This document shows, piece after piece, positions 17,775 to 26,809 of a DNA stretch of 64,000 nucleotides. The notes beneath the pieces were generated by a model, which saw only the letters and a program-made list of their open reading frames with translations, ran no database searches and had not been told where the DNA came from. The stretch's first letter is position 1, and every line of letters begins with the position of its first letter. Source of the DNA: Chitinophaga sp. (GTDB lineage: Bacteria; Bacteroidota; Bacteroidia; Chitinophagales; Chitinophagaceae). The stretch covers positions 1,246,619 through 1,310,618 of the forward strand of contig NZ_JAFAIX010000012.1 of NCBI RefSeq assembly GCF_019236475.1, given 5' to 3'. The position numbers were made by a program, and so were the translations under genes.

Positions 17775-19442
17775 ATGAAGATTATACTGGCACAGCAGAA
17801 TTATCATATAGGCAATTTCGAACAGAATACCGCCAAAATTATAGCAGGTATCCAGGCTGCAAAAGCCCAGGGAGCTGATCTGGTGGTATTTTCAGAACTC
17901 TGCGTGTGCGGATATCCTCCAAGGGATTTCCTGGAGTTTGAAGATTTTATTGCCAAATGCTATGCTGCCATTGATGAAATAAAGCAGCATGCTACTGATA
18001 TCGCTGTGCTGGTAGGTGGTCCGGCTAGAAACCCGCAGCCTGAAGGGAAAGACCTTTTCAACGCTGCCTGGTTCCTGTATGAAGGAGAAGTGAAGCACAT
18101 GGTGCATAAAACCCTGCTCCCTACCTACGACGTATTTGATGAATATCGCTACTTTGAACCCGCTTTCGGATGGAATGTCATTCCTTTCAAAGGGCGCAAA
18201 CTGGCCGTGACCATCTGTGAAGATATTTGGAACCTCGGAGAGAACCTGCTCTATCGAATTTGTCCGATGGACAAACTCATGGAACAGCAGCCAGACGTGA
18301 TGATCAACCTGTCTGCCTCCCCATTTGATTACGACCACGATCAAGATCGTAAAGAAGTGATTCGTGCCAACGTACTCAAATACCGCCTGCCTATGTACTA
18401 TTGCAATACGGTAGGTTCCCAGACGGAAATCGTTTTTGATGGCGGATCTTTGATCTTCGATGCACAAGGAAATATCGTAAAAGAGCTTCCTTACTTTGAA
18501 GAAGCCATGGACGGTATGGAGCTGGAACCGCTGCTGAACAACACAAGTACAGTAGCTGAAAAGCCCATATTTACGCCGCTTACATCCCTAGTATTCGATC
18601 ATAACATTGACCGTATATACGATGCATTGGTATTGGGTATCCGTGATTATTTTGGGAAGATGGGCTTTAAAAAGGCCATCCTGGGCTCCTCTGGAGGGAT
18701 AGACAGCGCTGTAACCCTGGCTATCGCTTGCGATGCCCTGGGTGCAGAAAATGTGAGGGCAGTATTGATGCCATCCCCTTATTCTACAGATCACTCCGTG
18801 GATGATGCCATACAACTTTCCAAAAATCTGGATAATCCGTACGATATCATTCGTATCAATGATATATATGAAACCTTCCTGAAAACCCTGGAGCCTTATT
18901 TCCAGGGGCTGCCCTTCAGTGTAGCAGAGGAAAATACACAATCCCGCATCAGGGGGAACCTTTTGATGGGATTGTCCAACAAGTTTGGATATATCTTGTT
19001 GAATACCTCCAATAAAAGTGAGTTATCCACAGGCTATGGCACCCTTTACGGAGATATGGCCGGAGGACTGTCTGTCTTGGGAGATGTGTATAAAATGCAA
19101 GTATATGCGTTAGCGAGATACATTAACCGCGACAAGGAGATTATCCCTCAGAACATCATAGACAAGGCCCCATCCGCAGAATTGCGTCCTGGACAAAAGG
19201 ATAGCGATAGTTTGCCGGATTATGCCGTCCTCGACAAATTACTGTACCAGTATATTGAACGGAGGCAAGGCCCCCGTGAGATTGTTGCACAGGGCTTCGA
19301 CTCGGCTTTAGTTTCGCGGACCTTAAAGATGGTCAACGCCAATGAATACAAACGAAATCAGTTTTGTCCTATCATTCGCGTATCTTCCAAGGCCTTTGGC
19401 GTGGGCCGCAGGGTACCAATCGTAGGAAAATATCTCATATAG
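17775..19442 (+). CDS. nadE: Glutamine-dependent NAD+ synthetase
   Basis: 555 residues from ATG 17775 (MKIILAQQNYHIG). The N-terminal nitrilase-type amidase has the triad Glu41 (FSELCVCGYPPRD), Lys112 (HKTLLPTYDVFDE) and Cys148 (TICEDIWN). The C-terminal synthetase has the ATP pyrophosphatase loop SSGGIDS at 305-311 and the RIRGNLLMGLSNKFGYI, NKSELSTGYGTLYGD signatures. It converts deamido-NAD to NAD using ammonia from glutamine. It follows the barrel gene by 19 bases and probably shares its transcript. serS follows with its own promoter box. Confidence 0.95.
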   Translation: MKIILAQQNYHIGNFEQNTAKIIAGIQAAKAQGADLVVFSELCVCGYPPRDFLEFEDFIAKCYAAIDEIKQHATDIAVLVGGPARNPQPEGKDLFNAAWFLYEGEVKHMVHKTLLPTYDVFDEYRYFEPAFGWNVIPFKGRKLAVTICEDIWNLGENLLYRICPMDKLMEQQPDVMINLSASPFDYDHDQDRKEVIRANVLKYRLPMYYCNTVGSQTEIVFDGGSLIFDAQGNIVKELPYFEEAMDGMELEPLLNNTSTVAEKPIFTPLTSLVFDHNIDRIYDALVLGIRDYFGKMGFKKAILGSSGGIDSAVTLAIACDALGAENVRAVLMPSPYSTDHSVDDAIQLSKNLDNPYDIIRINDIYETFLKTLEPYFQGLPFSVAEENTQSRIRGNLLMGLSNKFGYILLNTSNKSELSTGYGTLYGDMAGGLSVLGDVYKMQVYALARYINRDKEIIPQNIIDKAPSAELRPGQKDSDSLPDYAVLDKLLYQYIERRQGPREIVAQGFDSALVSRTLKMVNANEYKRNQFCPIIRVSSKAFGVGRRVPIVGKYLI

Positions 19443-19446
19443 CCTT

Positions 19447-19454
19447 TATCTTTG
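19447..19454 (+). promoter_or_regulatory. Possible -7 box for serS
   Basis: TATCTTTG fits TAnnTTTG and lies 22 bases before the serS ATG, directly after the nadE stop. Confidence 0.4.
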
Positions 19455-19476
19455 CTCAAATTTTTAAATTGTAAGA

Positions 19477-20748
19477 ATGTTACAAGTACCATATATACGT
19501 CAGAATAAAGAGCTGGTTTTGGAAAAACTGGCTGTCAAACACTTTAAAGAAACTCACCTGGTGGATGAAATCCTTGCGCTGGACGACAAGCGTAAGAAAC
19601 TCACACTGGAATATGATGATACGCAAGCCCAGGTAAACAGTTTATCCAAAGAAATCGGTAAACTGATGGCCCAGGGTAAAAAAGAAGACGGAGAAGCCAT
19701 GCGCGCCAAAGTGAACGAGCTGAAAGAGCACCTGGCCCCCGTTAACGAAGCGCTGAACGCTACCGAAAAAGAATTACTGGATACCCTGGTTAAATTACCA
19801 AACCTGCCTTCTCCATTGGTTCCTCCTGGCAAAACGCCGGAAGAAAACGTGGAAGTAAAACAGCACGGAGATATTCCTGCGCTTTATGAAGGGGCAGTAC
19901 CACACTGGGATCTGGCGAAAAAATACGATCTGATCGACTTTGAACTAGGAAATAAAATCACTGGTAGTGGTTTCCCAGTATATAAAAACAAAGGCGCTCG
20001 TCTGCAACGCGCTATGATCCAGTATTTCCTGGATTATAACATCAATGCGGGTTATATGGAGTACGCGCCTCCTTACCTGGTAAACGAAACTTCTGCTTTT
20101 GGTACCGGTCAGTTGCCAGATAAAGAAGGCCAGATGTATCATGCTACAGAAGATAATTTCTACCTGATACCTACCGCCGAAGTACCAGTGACCAACATCT
20201 ACCGCGATGAAATCCTGAAAGATACCGAATTGCCTATCCGCATGACCGCCTATACGCCTTGTTTCCGCAGGGAAGCCGGTTCTTACGGTAAAGATGTACG
20301 CGGTCTGAATCGTGTACACCAGTTCGATAAGGTAGAGCTGGTGCAACTGGCTCATCCGGAGAAGTCTTATGAAGCGCTGGATGAAATGGTAGCACACGTA
20401 GAAAGCCTGCTCCAGTCTTTACAGTTGCCATACCGTATTCTGCGTTTATGCGGTGGCGATATGAGCTTCACTTCTGCACTGACATATGATTTCGAAGTGT
20501 ATAGCGCTGCTCAGCAGAAATGGTTGGAAGTAAGCTCCGTAAGTAATTTCGAAAGCTACCAGAGCAACCGTATGAAAATTCGTTTCAAAGAAGCCAATGG
20601 TAAGCCACAACTGGTGCATACCCTGAACGGTAGCTCTTTGGCGCTCCCTCGTATTATGGCCTGCATCCTGGAGAATAACCAGACTGCAGAAGGGATACAT
20701 ATCCCTGCCGTATTACAGGCATATTTTGGTGCAGGAAAAATTCAGTAG
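19477..20748 (+). CDS. serS: Seryl-tRNA synthetase
   Basis: 423 residues, the usual length. The N-terminal coiled-coil arm spans about residues 30-105 (LDDKRKKLTLEYDDTQAQVN, KAKVNELKEHLAPVNEALN). The class II core has motif 2 (CFRREAGSYGKDVRGLNRVHQFDKVE) split over the active site and motif 3 (LNGSSLALPRIMACILE). It charges tRNA-Ser. It is probably transcribed from its own promoter and perhaps by readthrough from nadE. Nothing is unusual. Confidence 0.97.
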   Translation: MLQVPYIRQNKELVLEKLAVKHFKETHLVDEILALDDKRKKLTLEYDDTQAQVNSLSKEIGKLMAQGKKEDGEAMRAKVNELKEHLAPVNEALNATEKELLDTLVKLPNLPSPLVPPGKTPEENVEVKQHGDIPALYEGAVPHWDLAKKYDLIDFELGNKITGSGFPVYKNKGARLQRAMIQYFLDYNINAGYMEYAPPYLVNETSAFGTGQLPDKEGQMYHATEDNFYLIPTAEVPVTNIYRDEILKDTELPIRMTAYTPCFRREAGSYGKDVRGLNRVHQFDKVELVQLAHPEKSYEALDEMVAHVESLLQSLQLPYRILRLCGGDMSFTSALTYDFEVYSAAQQKWLEVSSVSNFESYQSNRMKIRFKEANGKPQLVHTLNGSSLALPRIMACILENNQTAEGIHIPAVLQAYFGAGKIQ

Positions 20749-20819
20749 TCATTTTCCATTTCATAAAAAATAGTTACCTTGAGTGAGGTCAATCAATCTG
20801 ATGTACTCAAACTAATTTT

Positions 20820-21119
20820 ATGAAAACACTACTCCAGTTAGCTGTTATAGCTGTCTTACTATGGGGGTGCAGTAAAGGCACCGTTCCTACTGAGTCAGCG
20901 GCTGCAACGGAAGCGGCTTTCGCAAGATATCCGGACTCGCCTGGTAAAGCGATTTACCGGCAGAATTGCAACAGATGTCACGCTTACAAATGGCCTGAAT
21001 CCCGCACCGTGGAAAAATGGCCTGGTATCATAGACAAGATGGCCAGAAAAGCCAAACTGTCAGATGATCAAAAAGCCGCAGTACTGGACTTTGTGAGAAC
21101 AAACGCAAAAGCATCATAA
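20820..21119 (+). CDS. Small monohaem cytochrome c lipoprotein
   Basis: 99 residues. The N-terminus MKTLLQLAVIAVLLWGC-SKG is a lipoprotein signal peptide with Cys17. A single haem motif CNRCH follows (IYRQNCNRCHAYKWPES), and a possible axial Met in KMARKAKLSDDQ. The end (VLDFVRTNAKAS) is the last helix of a class I cytochrome c. It would be anchored in the periplasm and carry electrons. There is no oxidase or dehydrogenase gene next to it, so the partner is unknown. It is monocistronic, with a perfect terminator. Confidence 0.82.
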   Translation: MKTLLQLAVIAVLLWGCSKGTVPTESAAATEAAFARYPDSPGKAIYRQNCNRCHAYKWPESRTVEKWPGIIDKMARKAKLSDDQKAAVLDFVRTNAKAS

Positions 21120-21148
21120 CAAAATTTTTAGTAAGGTTTAAAACAATC

Positions 21149-21168
21149 AGCGACCGGAAACGGTCGCT
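21149..21168 (+). terminator. Terminator after the cytochrome gene
   Basis: AGCGACCG (21149-21156), tetraloop GAAA, CGGTCGCT (21161-21168), followed by a T run. Confidence 0.9.
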
Positions 21169-21185
21169 TTTTTTATTTTCGTATC

Positions 21186-21722
21186 ATGCGACATTTTCTA
21201 CCCAATGGCGAAGAACTAATCATCCGGGAGGCACGATTGAGAGATGCCGCCGGCATGTTGGCCAATTATCAACGCATGACCGCCGAAACTGATTTCCTAC
21301 TCCTCAACCATGCGGAAGCCATGGACCTGGATGCAGAGTCAGAAGAGGCATTTATTAAATCTCACCTGGAGAAAAACCGCCAGTTGCTACTTGTAGCGGA
21401 AGTAAATGGGCGTATTATAGGTGCGGTGAATGTGGATAACACGGGTCATGACAAACGTACCCACGTATGTGAAATGGGCATAGGTGTGGCAAAGGAATAT
21501 CATCGGATGGGTATTGGTCGCCGACTAATGACCGCCATGCTCCGTTGGGTGGATGAACACGACGACCTCTGGTTGATTTATCTACAAGTGGCCGCCGCCA
21601 ATGAAAAAGCCATACAACTCTATCGCAACTTCGGTTTCCAAGAATGTGGCCGCTTGCCAGATGGCATCGAACTGAGACCCGGACTTTTCTCCGATATCGT
21701 TACCATGTATAAAAAAGTATAA
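21186..21722 (+). CDS. GNAT family N-acetyltransferase
   Basis: 178 residues. The acetyl-CoA-binding motif A is visible (CEMGIGVAKEYHRMGIGRRLMTAML: the Q/R-x-x-G-x-G/A pattern is R-M-G-I-G-R) followed by AAANEKAIQLYRNFGFQECGRLPDGI, the conserved end of RimI/RimL-like enzymes. The substrate is unknown. It lies just upstream of the molybdenum-cofactor island on the same strand (60 bases), but there is no reason to link it to that pathway. Confidence 0.88.
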   Translation: MRHFLPNGEELIIREARLRDAAGMLANYQRMTAETDFLLLNHAEAMDLDAESEEAFIKSHLEKNRQLLLVAEVNGRIIGAVNVDNTGHDKRTHVCEMGIGVAKEYHRMGIGRRLMTAMLRWVDEHDDLWLIYLQVAAANEKAIQLYRNFGFQECGRLPDGIELRPGLFSDIVTMYKKV

Positions 21723-21782
21723 CGTTTTACTACCTTTATCCTTTACCAGGATACCATTTCTTCATCAGATAAGATTGATACC

Positions 21783-22865
21783 ATGCGATACGACAGGCAG
21801 ACCAGATTGGAAGGTTTTGGACCAGAGAAACAACAACTGCTGCAACAAGCAGCCGTACTGGTAATAGGCGCCGGCGGACTGGGAGTGCCGGTATTGCAAT
21901 ACCTCACCGCCATGGGCGTTGGGCGTATAGGCATCGTGGAAAATGATACAGTGTCCATCACCAACCTACAAAGACAGGTACTGTATACCACCGCAGATCA
22001 AGGAAAGCCCAAAGGGCCACTGGCAGCGCAACGCCTGCATCAGTTGAATCCGGAAATAACAATAGATCTTCATGAAACTTGGCTGACTACAGATAATGCT
22101 ATCGCTATTATCGCTGGCTATGATGTAGTGGTAGATTGCACCGATAATTTCGGCACCCGCTACCTCATCAACGACGCCTGTGTCATTGCCGGAAAACCAC
22201 TGGTATATGGCGCTATTTACAAGTATGAAGGACAGGTGAGCGTTTTTAATTATCAACAGGGAGCCACCTACCGTTGCATTTTCCCGGAAGCGCCCGCTGC
22301 TGGCGAGATGCTGAACTGTAGTGAAATTGGCGTACTAGGCGTACTGCCAGGCATCATTGGTTCCTACCAGGCGAATGAAGTGGTAAAAATCATCACGGGT
22401 ATTGGTACGCCATTGAGCAATCAGTTAATGACCATAGATATCCTGCAAAATATGCATCATATATTCCATATCCCTCCCGTAGCGGCGAACCGACAGATTA
22501 CCACATTACAAGCTGATTATGCCCAAGATGTATGTGATCTGACTGGCGTACAGTCGTTAGAGGTACAGGAGCTGGAAAACTGGCTGAATAACGGTAAAAA
22601 GGTATTGGTATTGGATTTACGTGAAGATGATGAGTGGGAAATATGCCATTTGCCACAGTCATTGCACATGCCGATGGGTAGGGTGCTACAAGAATTTCCA
22701 AAAATGACGATTTCAGGGCCAATAGCGGTACTTTGTCACCACGGCATGCGTAGTCGCGCTGTTGCGCAGAAATTGTCTGAAATGGGCTATAAAAACCTTT
22801 ATAACGTAGAAGGCGGTATACATGCCTGGGCATGTATGATCGATGATACGATGGCAACTTATTAA
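21783..22865 (+). CDS. moeB: MoeB/ThiF-type adenylyltransferase with C-terminal rhodanese domain
   Basis: 360 residues. Residues 1-240 are an E1-like domain: nucleotide loop GAGGLGVPVLQYLTAMGVG, NLQRQVLYTTADQGKPK, DCTDNFGTRYLINDAC and CSEIGVLGVLPGIIGSYQ. Residues about 260-355 are a rhodanese domain with active Cys in AVLCHHGMRSRAV. This MoeZ/MOCS3-like design adenylates the C-terminus of MoaD and transfers sulfur to it. The sulfur donor may be a cysteine desulfurase such as the one at 7292-8485 (inference). It opens the molybdenum-cofactor island and a TauE/SafE exporter follows after 11 bases. Confidence 0.9.
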   Translation: MRYDRQTRLEGFGPEKQQLLQQAAVLVIGAGGLGVPVLQYLTAMGVGRIGIVENDTVSITNLQRQVLYTTADQGKPKGPLAAQRLHQLNPEITIDLHETWLTTDNAIAIIAGYDVVVDCTDNFGTRYLINDACVIAGKPLVYGAIYKYEGQVSVFNYQQGATYRCIFPEAPAAGEMLNCSEIGVLGVLPGIIGSYQANEVVKIITGIGTPLSNQLMTIDILQNMHHIFHIPPVAANRQITTLQADYAQDVCDLTGVQSLEVQELENWLNNGKKVLVLDLREDDEWEICHLPQSLHMPMGRVLQEFPKMTISGPIAVLCHHGMRSRAVAQKLSEMGYKNLYNVEGGIHAWACMIDDTMATY

Positions 22866-22876
22866 TTCTCCGTTTT

Positions 22877-23620
22877 GTGACGATTACACTCTGTTTCTTG
22901 TTTTTCCTGGTAGCCTTATTGTATTCTGCTGCCGGATTTGGTGGCGGTTCCAGTTATCTGGCTATTCTGGCCTTATGGGGAGTGAATTTCCAGTTGATGA
23001 AATCTACTGCCTTGTTATGCAACATTGCGGTGGTGATTGGCGGCGTGTACCATTTTTGGAAATCAGGACACCTACCTATAAAAAAGGCCCTATGGCTATC
23101 CTTGGTGAGTGTGCCGATGGCCTTTATTGGTAGTTATCTCCCGATGAAACAAGAAACATTTTTTCTCTTATTAGGCATCGCTTTAACATTGGCTGCTATT
23201 TTCATGTGCTACCGCATGTTTTTTGAGAAGACGAGTGGTGAGGAAACGGTGAAGCAAAGCGGGGGAACGGTGTATGGCATCATTGGTGGGGCTATCGGAC
23301 TACTTTCGGGTATGACAGGCATTGGTGGTGGTATCTATTTAGCTCCTGTGTTGAAATTGGGGAAATGGGACACATCAAAGAATATTGCAGGATTGAGTAG
23401 TTTCTTCATATTGGTGAATTCTGTTGCTGGGATTCTGGGGCAGGTAGCCAAGCATGAAATTGTGTTTAATAAGGATTTCGTACTGCCGTTATTGTTAGCT
23501 GTAATTATAGGCGGCCAAATAGGTGCGCGATTGAGTGCGAAGGTGCTAAAACCCAGATGGGTGGCCGGTGCTACGGCGGTGTTGATTCTTTATGCTGGTG
23601 TAAGGATGTTGATCCGATAA
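22877..23620 (+). CDS. TauE/SafE (TSUP) family membrane transporter
   Basis: 247 residues, about eight membrane segments, start GTG at 22877. The repeated TSUP motif is visible in both halves: YSAAGFGGGSSYLAIL and LSGMTGIGGGIYLAPVL. The family moves sulfur-containing or organic anions such as sulfite. It is co-directional with moeB (11-base spacer) and convergent with moaA. In Moco clusters such exporters often accompany sulfur or oxyanion handling; here it could move molybdate-related or sulfur anions, but the substrate is not known. Confidence 0.87.
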   Translation: MTITLCFLFFLVALLYSAAGFGGGSSYLAILALWGVNFQLMKSTALLCNIAVVIGGVYHFWKSGHLPIKKALWLSLVSVPMAFIGSYLPMKQETFFLLLGIALTLAAIFMCYRMFFEKTSGEETVKQSGGTVYGIIGGAIGLLSGMTGIGGGIYLAPVLKLGKWDTSKNIAGLSSFFILVNSVAGILGQVAKHEIVFNKDFVLPLLLAVIIGGQIGARLSAKVLKPRWVAGATAVLILYAGVRMLIR

Positions 23621-23624
23621 CTGC

Positions 23625-24605
23625 CTATCCCCCTATAATCGACATACTTTCTTTCTCATCTTCCAGGAAGTTTTTTTCTGCTTCAAACCCATCTCGGAAC
23701 CGCTCTGCGATAGCTGCTTGTATGCCGCTGCGGATATGCATATCGCGGAATAATGGTTGCCGCATCAGGTCGCGCACATTTAGCATGTTATTGCCATATA
23801 GGCATGTTTTTATACTACCGGTAGCGGATATACGAAGCCGATTACAAGTGCCGCAGAAAGTACGACTGTAAGCAGGGATAACGCCTACGGTACCACTGAA
23901 ACCCGGTATCTGGTAATTGAGAGCAGTAGCATGCGGAGCATCTGGAATCTTCACCAGTTCATACTTTTCGCGAATGGTATCCAGTATACGTTGATAATGC
24001 CAGTTGATACCTGAAAAGTCTTTCTGCTGGCCGTTAAAAGGCATTTCTTCAATGAAGCGTACAGCTACTTTCTCTGACTTTGTGAGTGCCGCAAAATCAA
24101 TGATTTCATCTGTATTCACTTGATCCATCACCACCGTGTTTACTTTTACTTGCATGCCATAAGCCAGCATGGTGTGAAAACAGTCCATCACTGCAGCAAA
24201 TTTGTTACGGCGAGTGATTTGCTCAAAACGGCCTGCCTGCAAGGTATCCAGGCTCAGGTTGATCTGCTGAATGCCCAGATCGCAAAGCGCTGGGATAAAA
24301 GGTTTGGTAAGCACACCGTTGGTGGTAATGGTAATGTCGGTAATGCCTTCAATATTTTTTATTTTTTCCAAGAGAGACAACAAGTCCGGCCGCATGAATG
24401 GTTCCCCGCCAGTAATGCGGATTTTGGAAATACCATCATACGCGAGCATCTTCACCAGGCGAATGATTTCATCGTCTGTCAGTAGGCTGGATTTTTGTTC
24501 AAACTTCATCTGCTCCGGCATGCAATAGGTGCAACGGAGGTTACAGCGGTCTGTAACAGACAGCCTTACATAATTGATAATACGGCCATGCGGGTCTTGT
24601 AACAT
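23625..24605 (-). CDS. moaA: GTP 3',8-cyclase (MoaA)
   Basis: 326 residues, radical-SAM enzyme starting molybdopterin synthesis. The SAM cluster cysteines are Cys21, Cys25 and Cys28 (DRCNLRCTYCMPE). The second 4Fe-4S cluster is in FCGTCNRLRISATGSIKTCLYG. RITGGEPFMRPDLL is the SAM-binding GGE motif. The protein ends in Gly-Gly, as required in MoaA for activity. It is minus-strand, convergent with the TSUP gene (4 bases) and follows the small gene at 24612 after 6 bases, so the two form an operon. Confidence 0.95.
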   Translation of the reverse strand: MLQDPHGRIINYVRLSVTDRCNLRCTYCMPEQMKFEQKSSLLTDDEIIRLVKMLAYDGISKIRITGGEPFMRPDLLSLLEKIKNIEGITDITITTNGVLTKPFIPALCDLGIQQINLSLDTLQAGRFEQITRRNKFAAVMDCFHTMLAYGMQVKVNTVVMDQVNTDEIIDFAALTKSEKVAVRFIEEMPFNGQQKDFSGINWHYQRILDTIREKYELVKIPDAPHATALNYQIPGFSGTVGVIPAYSRTFCGTCNRLRISATGSIKTCLYGNNMLNVRDLMRQPLFRDMHIRSGIQAAIAERFRDGFEAEKNFLEDEKESMSIIGG

Positions 24606-24611
24606 CCCTAT

Positions 24612-24983
24612 CTAGCAGTTTTTACTAGCCATTGGGTTATCGAAAGATTGACTATCGTCTTCATCGCGGTCGGTAAGGCATTTGAAATCCTTTTCCACCA
24701 ATACCTGGAGGGTGGAGCCATCTTCGTTAGGAATAGAAAGACTGAACCCTGTTTCCCCGGAACTTATCCACAATTCCAGTTGCGGAATAGGCACCAGCAC
24801 ATGCACCCCATCATGCTCTAGTTTGGCCAGTGGAGCAGGAATGTCTTTTCCACGAATCACAAAGTGCAGGGTATCCGCGCCGATATGTGTGATGGATTCT
24901 ACCTTAGCCACTGTTTCCAGTAGTTCCATATCAAGTTTATCTAAGCGAAATCGGATACTATTTCCTCTGAGCCTTACTTTCAT
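24612..24983 (-). CDS. Small conserved protein of the Moco island (DUF7009-like)
   Basis: 123 residues, cytosolic, no membrane segment. It starts MKVRLRGNSIRFRLDKLDME and contains THIGADTLHFVIRG and ELWISSGETGFSL, followed by an acidic tail (LTDRDEDDSQ) and a terminal Cys. I think it belongs to the DUF7009 family, which occurs near Moco genes in Bacteroidetes, but I cannot verify this. It is the first gene of a two-gene operon with moaA and diverges from moaD. The function is unknown; the placement suggests a role in Moco synthesis or molybdate sensing (inference). Confidence 0.65.
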   Translation of the reverse strand: MKVRLRGNSIRFRLDKLDMELLETVAKVESITHIGADTLHFVIRGKDIPAPLAKLEHDGVHVLVPIPQLELWISSGETGFSLSIPNEDGSTLQVLVEKDFKCLTDRDEDDSQSFDNPMASKNC

Positions 24984-25060
24984 AAAAAATGATTTTACCT
25001 CGAACTAAAATTACTACTTTATCGCTGCTATATTGTAGTTTTAGCCAACAAATTTAACTT

Positions 25061-25294
25061 ATGGGTTTATTGCTGTTTGGCGTGGCGAAAGATATTGCAG
25101 GACAATCAATACTAACATTGCCGGAAGGCATTACTACCGTTGGCGAATTAAAAAGCTGGTTACTGGCCACTTATCCCGGCCTCCAACAGTTAAATTCCCT
25201 GATGATTGCCGTGAATAGAGAATATGCAGTTGATAACCAACCCATTGCCACTAGCGATGAAATTGCGGTGATCCCGCCGGTAAGTGGTGGCTGA
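25061..25294 (+). CDS. moaD: Molybdopterin synthase sulfur-carrier subunit
   Basis: 77 residues, beta-grasp ubiquitin-like fold. The C-terminus is VIPPVSGG; the terminal Gly-Gly is adenylated by MoeB and carries the thiocarboxylate. The N-terminal LLLFGVAKDIAGQ is the usual MoaD beginning. It is the first gene of a moaD-moaE pair with an 11-base spacer. Confidence 0.93.
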   Translation: MGLLLFGVAKDIAGQSILTLPEGITTVGELKSWLLATYPGLQQLNSLMIAVNREYAVDNQPIATSDEIAVIPPVSGG

Positions 25295-25305
25295 AACAAG
25301 AAAAC

Positions 25306-25707
25306 ATGGACGTATTACTCAAAATAGAACCTGAAATCACTATTCAGGAAGCACTAGATTTTATTCATTCTCCTGCCTGTGGAGGAGAAGTAGTATTCAC
25401 CGGTAAAGTACGCAACGATACCAAAGGTAGGGCGGTTACGAAACTCTTTTATGAAAGCTACCGCGAAATGGCCATATCTGAAATGCAGAAAATTGCAGAC
25501 GATGTAGCCATGCAATGGGATATCAAGAAAATTGCCATGCTACATGCGATAGGCGATAAGTATCCAGGAGATATTGCAGTAGTGGTAGCAGTATCTTCTA
25601 TTCATCGTGGTATTGCCTTTGATGCCTGTGAATACGCGATTGATACCCTCAAAGCAAGGGTCCCTATCTGGAAAAAAGAATTCTTCGCAGACGGTACGAT
25701 TATTTAG
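25306..25707 (+). CDS. moaE: Molybdopterin synthase catalytic subunit
   Basis: 133 residues. Family signatures: CGGEVVFTGKVRNDTKGRAV, LFYESYREMA, HAIGDKYPGDIAVVVAVSSIHR and KARVPIWKKEFFADG, which holds the active-site lysine. It converts precursor Z to molybdopterin with two MoaD thiocarboxylates. Its last 8 bases overlap the 3' end of mobA on the opposite strand, so there is no room for a terminator between the convergent genes. Confidence 0.95.
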   Translation: MDVLLKIEPEITIQEALDFIHSPACGGEVVFTGKVRNDTKGRAVTKLFYESYREMAISEMQKIADDVAMQWDIKKIAMLHAIGDKYPGDIAVVVAVSSIHRGIAFDACEYAIDTLKARVPIWKKEFFADGTII

Positions 25708-26296
25708 GCTGACTCATTGCCTCGGCTTTTTCTGCTTGGGTATTGGCATTGAATTGCTCTGCTGACCACGGGTTTTCCACAATTTTTATTTCACTGGATA
25801 GCAATGTTTTCCGTGGACATTGTTGTGCCTTTTCCTGTACATTTTGCTGTAATGTAGCAAGTCCTGTTGGTTCCCAAATCGCCACCAGCGGCTCCGGCAG
25901 ATGATTAACAGGACTGTTAAAGCTAGTAGCAGCTTTGCTATCGTCGCGGGAGGAGATCAGCAACTGCAAACTTTTAGCGCTAAATAAAGGCAGATCACAG
26001 GCTACTACCAGCCAGGCTGTGGTTGGTTGCAATGCATGCGCGCTGAGCATACCAGCAGAAGGCCCACCCATGCCTACATTATCAGGTATCACATGTGGAT
26101 AACTACTGAATCCGGCCAGTTGATCAGGCCGGCAGGAAATATATACTTCCTCCAACTGTGTGGATAACAACTCTACCATGTATTGCCATTGCGGCATGCC
26201 ATGGTATGCAATACTGCATTTGTCTTCCTGCATGCGGGTACTGTAACCACCGCATAGTATAAGCCCTTTCAGTGGCGCTTTAGCGGCTATAGTCAT
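25700..26296 (-). CDS. mobA: Molybdenum cofactor guanylyltransferase-like protein (MobA)
   Basis: 198 residues, nucleotidyltransferase fold with the loop LILCGGYSTRMQEDKCSIAYHG (GGxSxRMxxDK pattern) and WLVVACDLPLFSA, the Mg2+-binding Asp. It would link GMP to the cofactor (MGD), or CMP if it is MocA-like; MobA is more probable from its place here. Its start overlaps the 3' end of moaC by 17 bases, implying translational coupling. The lowish conservation of the C-terminus prevents choosing between MobA and MocA with certainty. Confidence 0.83.
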   Translation of the reverse strand: MTIAAKAPLKGLILCGGYSTRMQEDKCSIAYHGMPQWQYMVELLSTQLEEVYISCRPDQLAGFSSYPHVIPDNVGMGGPSAGMLSAHALQPTTAWLVVACDLPLFSAKSLQLLISSRDDSKAATSFNSPVNHLPEPLVAIWEPTGLATLQQNVQEKAQQCPRKTLLSSEIKIVENPWSAEQFNANTQAEKAEAMSQPK

Positions 26297-26765
26297 GTTT
26301 GCCTCCTGATTTGCTGATCAATTTTGTTTCCCGGATCACCATTTCCTGCGAGAATGCTTTGCACATATCGTAAATGGTGAGTGCCGCTACAGATGCACCG
26401 GTGAGGGCTTCCATCTCTACGCCTGTCTTTCCGGTCGTTTTCACGGTACAACGAATCACCGCTTCTTCTTCCTCCATGACAATAGCTACATCACATCCAT
26501 CCAACAACAAAGTATGACATAGGGGAATGAGATCCGGTGTTTTCTTCGCCGCCATAATTCCTGCTATGATAGCTGTCTGGAATACGCCACCCTTCCGGGT
26601 TTGAATGTCATTGCCCTGAAATTGCTGACGAATGATTTCCGGGAGATAGATGCGACTCTCGGCAACGGCTATACGAAAAGTATTGTCTTTACCACTAACA
26701 TCTACCATGGCCGGTTGACCGGCAGTATTCAGGTGTGTAAAATCGGTACTTGATTGATTGGCCAT
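26280..26765 (-). CDS. moaC: Cyclic pyranopterin monophosphate synthase
   Basis: 161 residues. Conserved motifs: KGGVFQTAIIAGIMAAKKT, LIPLCHTLLLDGCDV, TGVEMEALTGASVAALTIYDMCKA and the C-terminal KLISKSGGK with catalytic lysines. MoaC makes cyclic pyranopterin monophosphate from the MoaA product. It is first of a moaC-mobA pair with overlapping ends, and divergent from moeA (44-base spacer). Confidence 0.95.
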   Translation of the reverse strand: MANQSSTDFTHLNTAGQPAMVDVSGKDNTFRIAVAESRIYLPEIIRQQFQGNDIQTRKGGVFQTAIIAGIMAAKKTPDLIPLCHTLLLDGCDVAIVMEEEEAVIRCTVKTTGKTGVEMEALTGASVAALTIYDMCKAFSQEMVIRETKLISKSGGKHDYSR

Positions 26766-26809
26766 AAAAGCATAAATTTAGTGGACTGCTCCATACAAAA
26801 ATAATATAA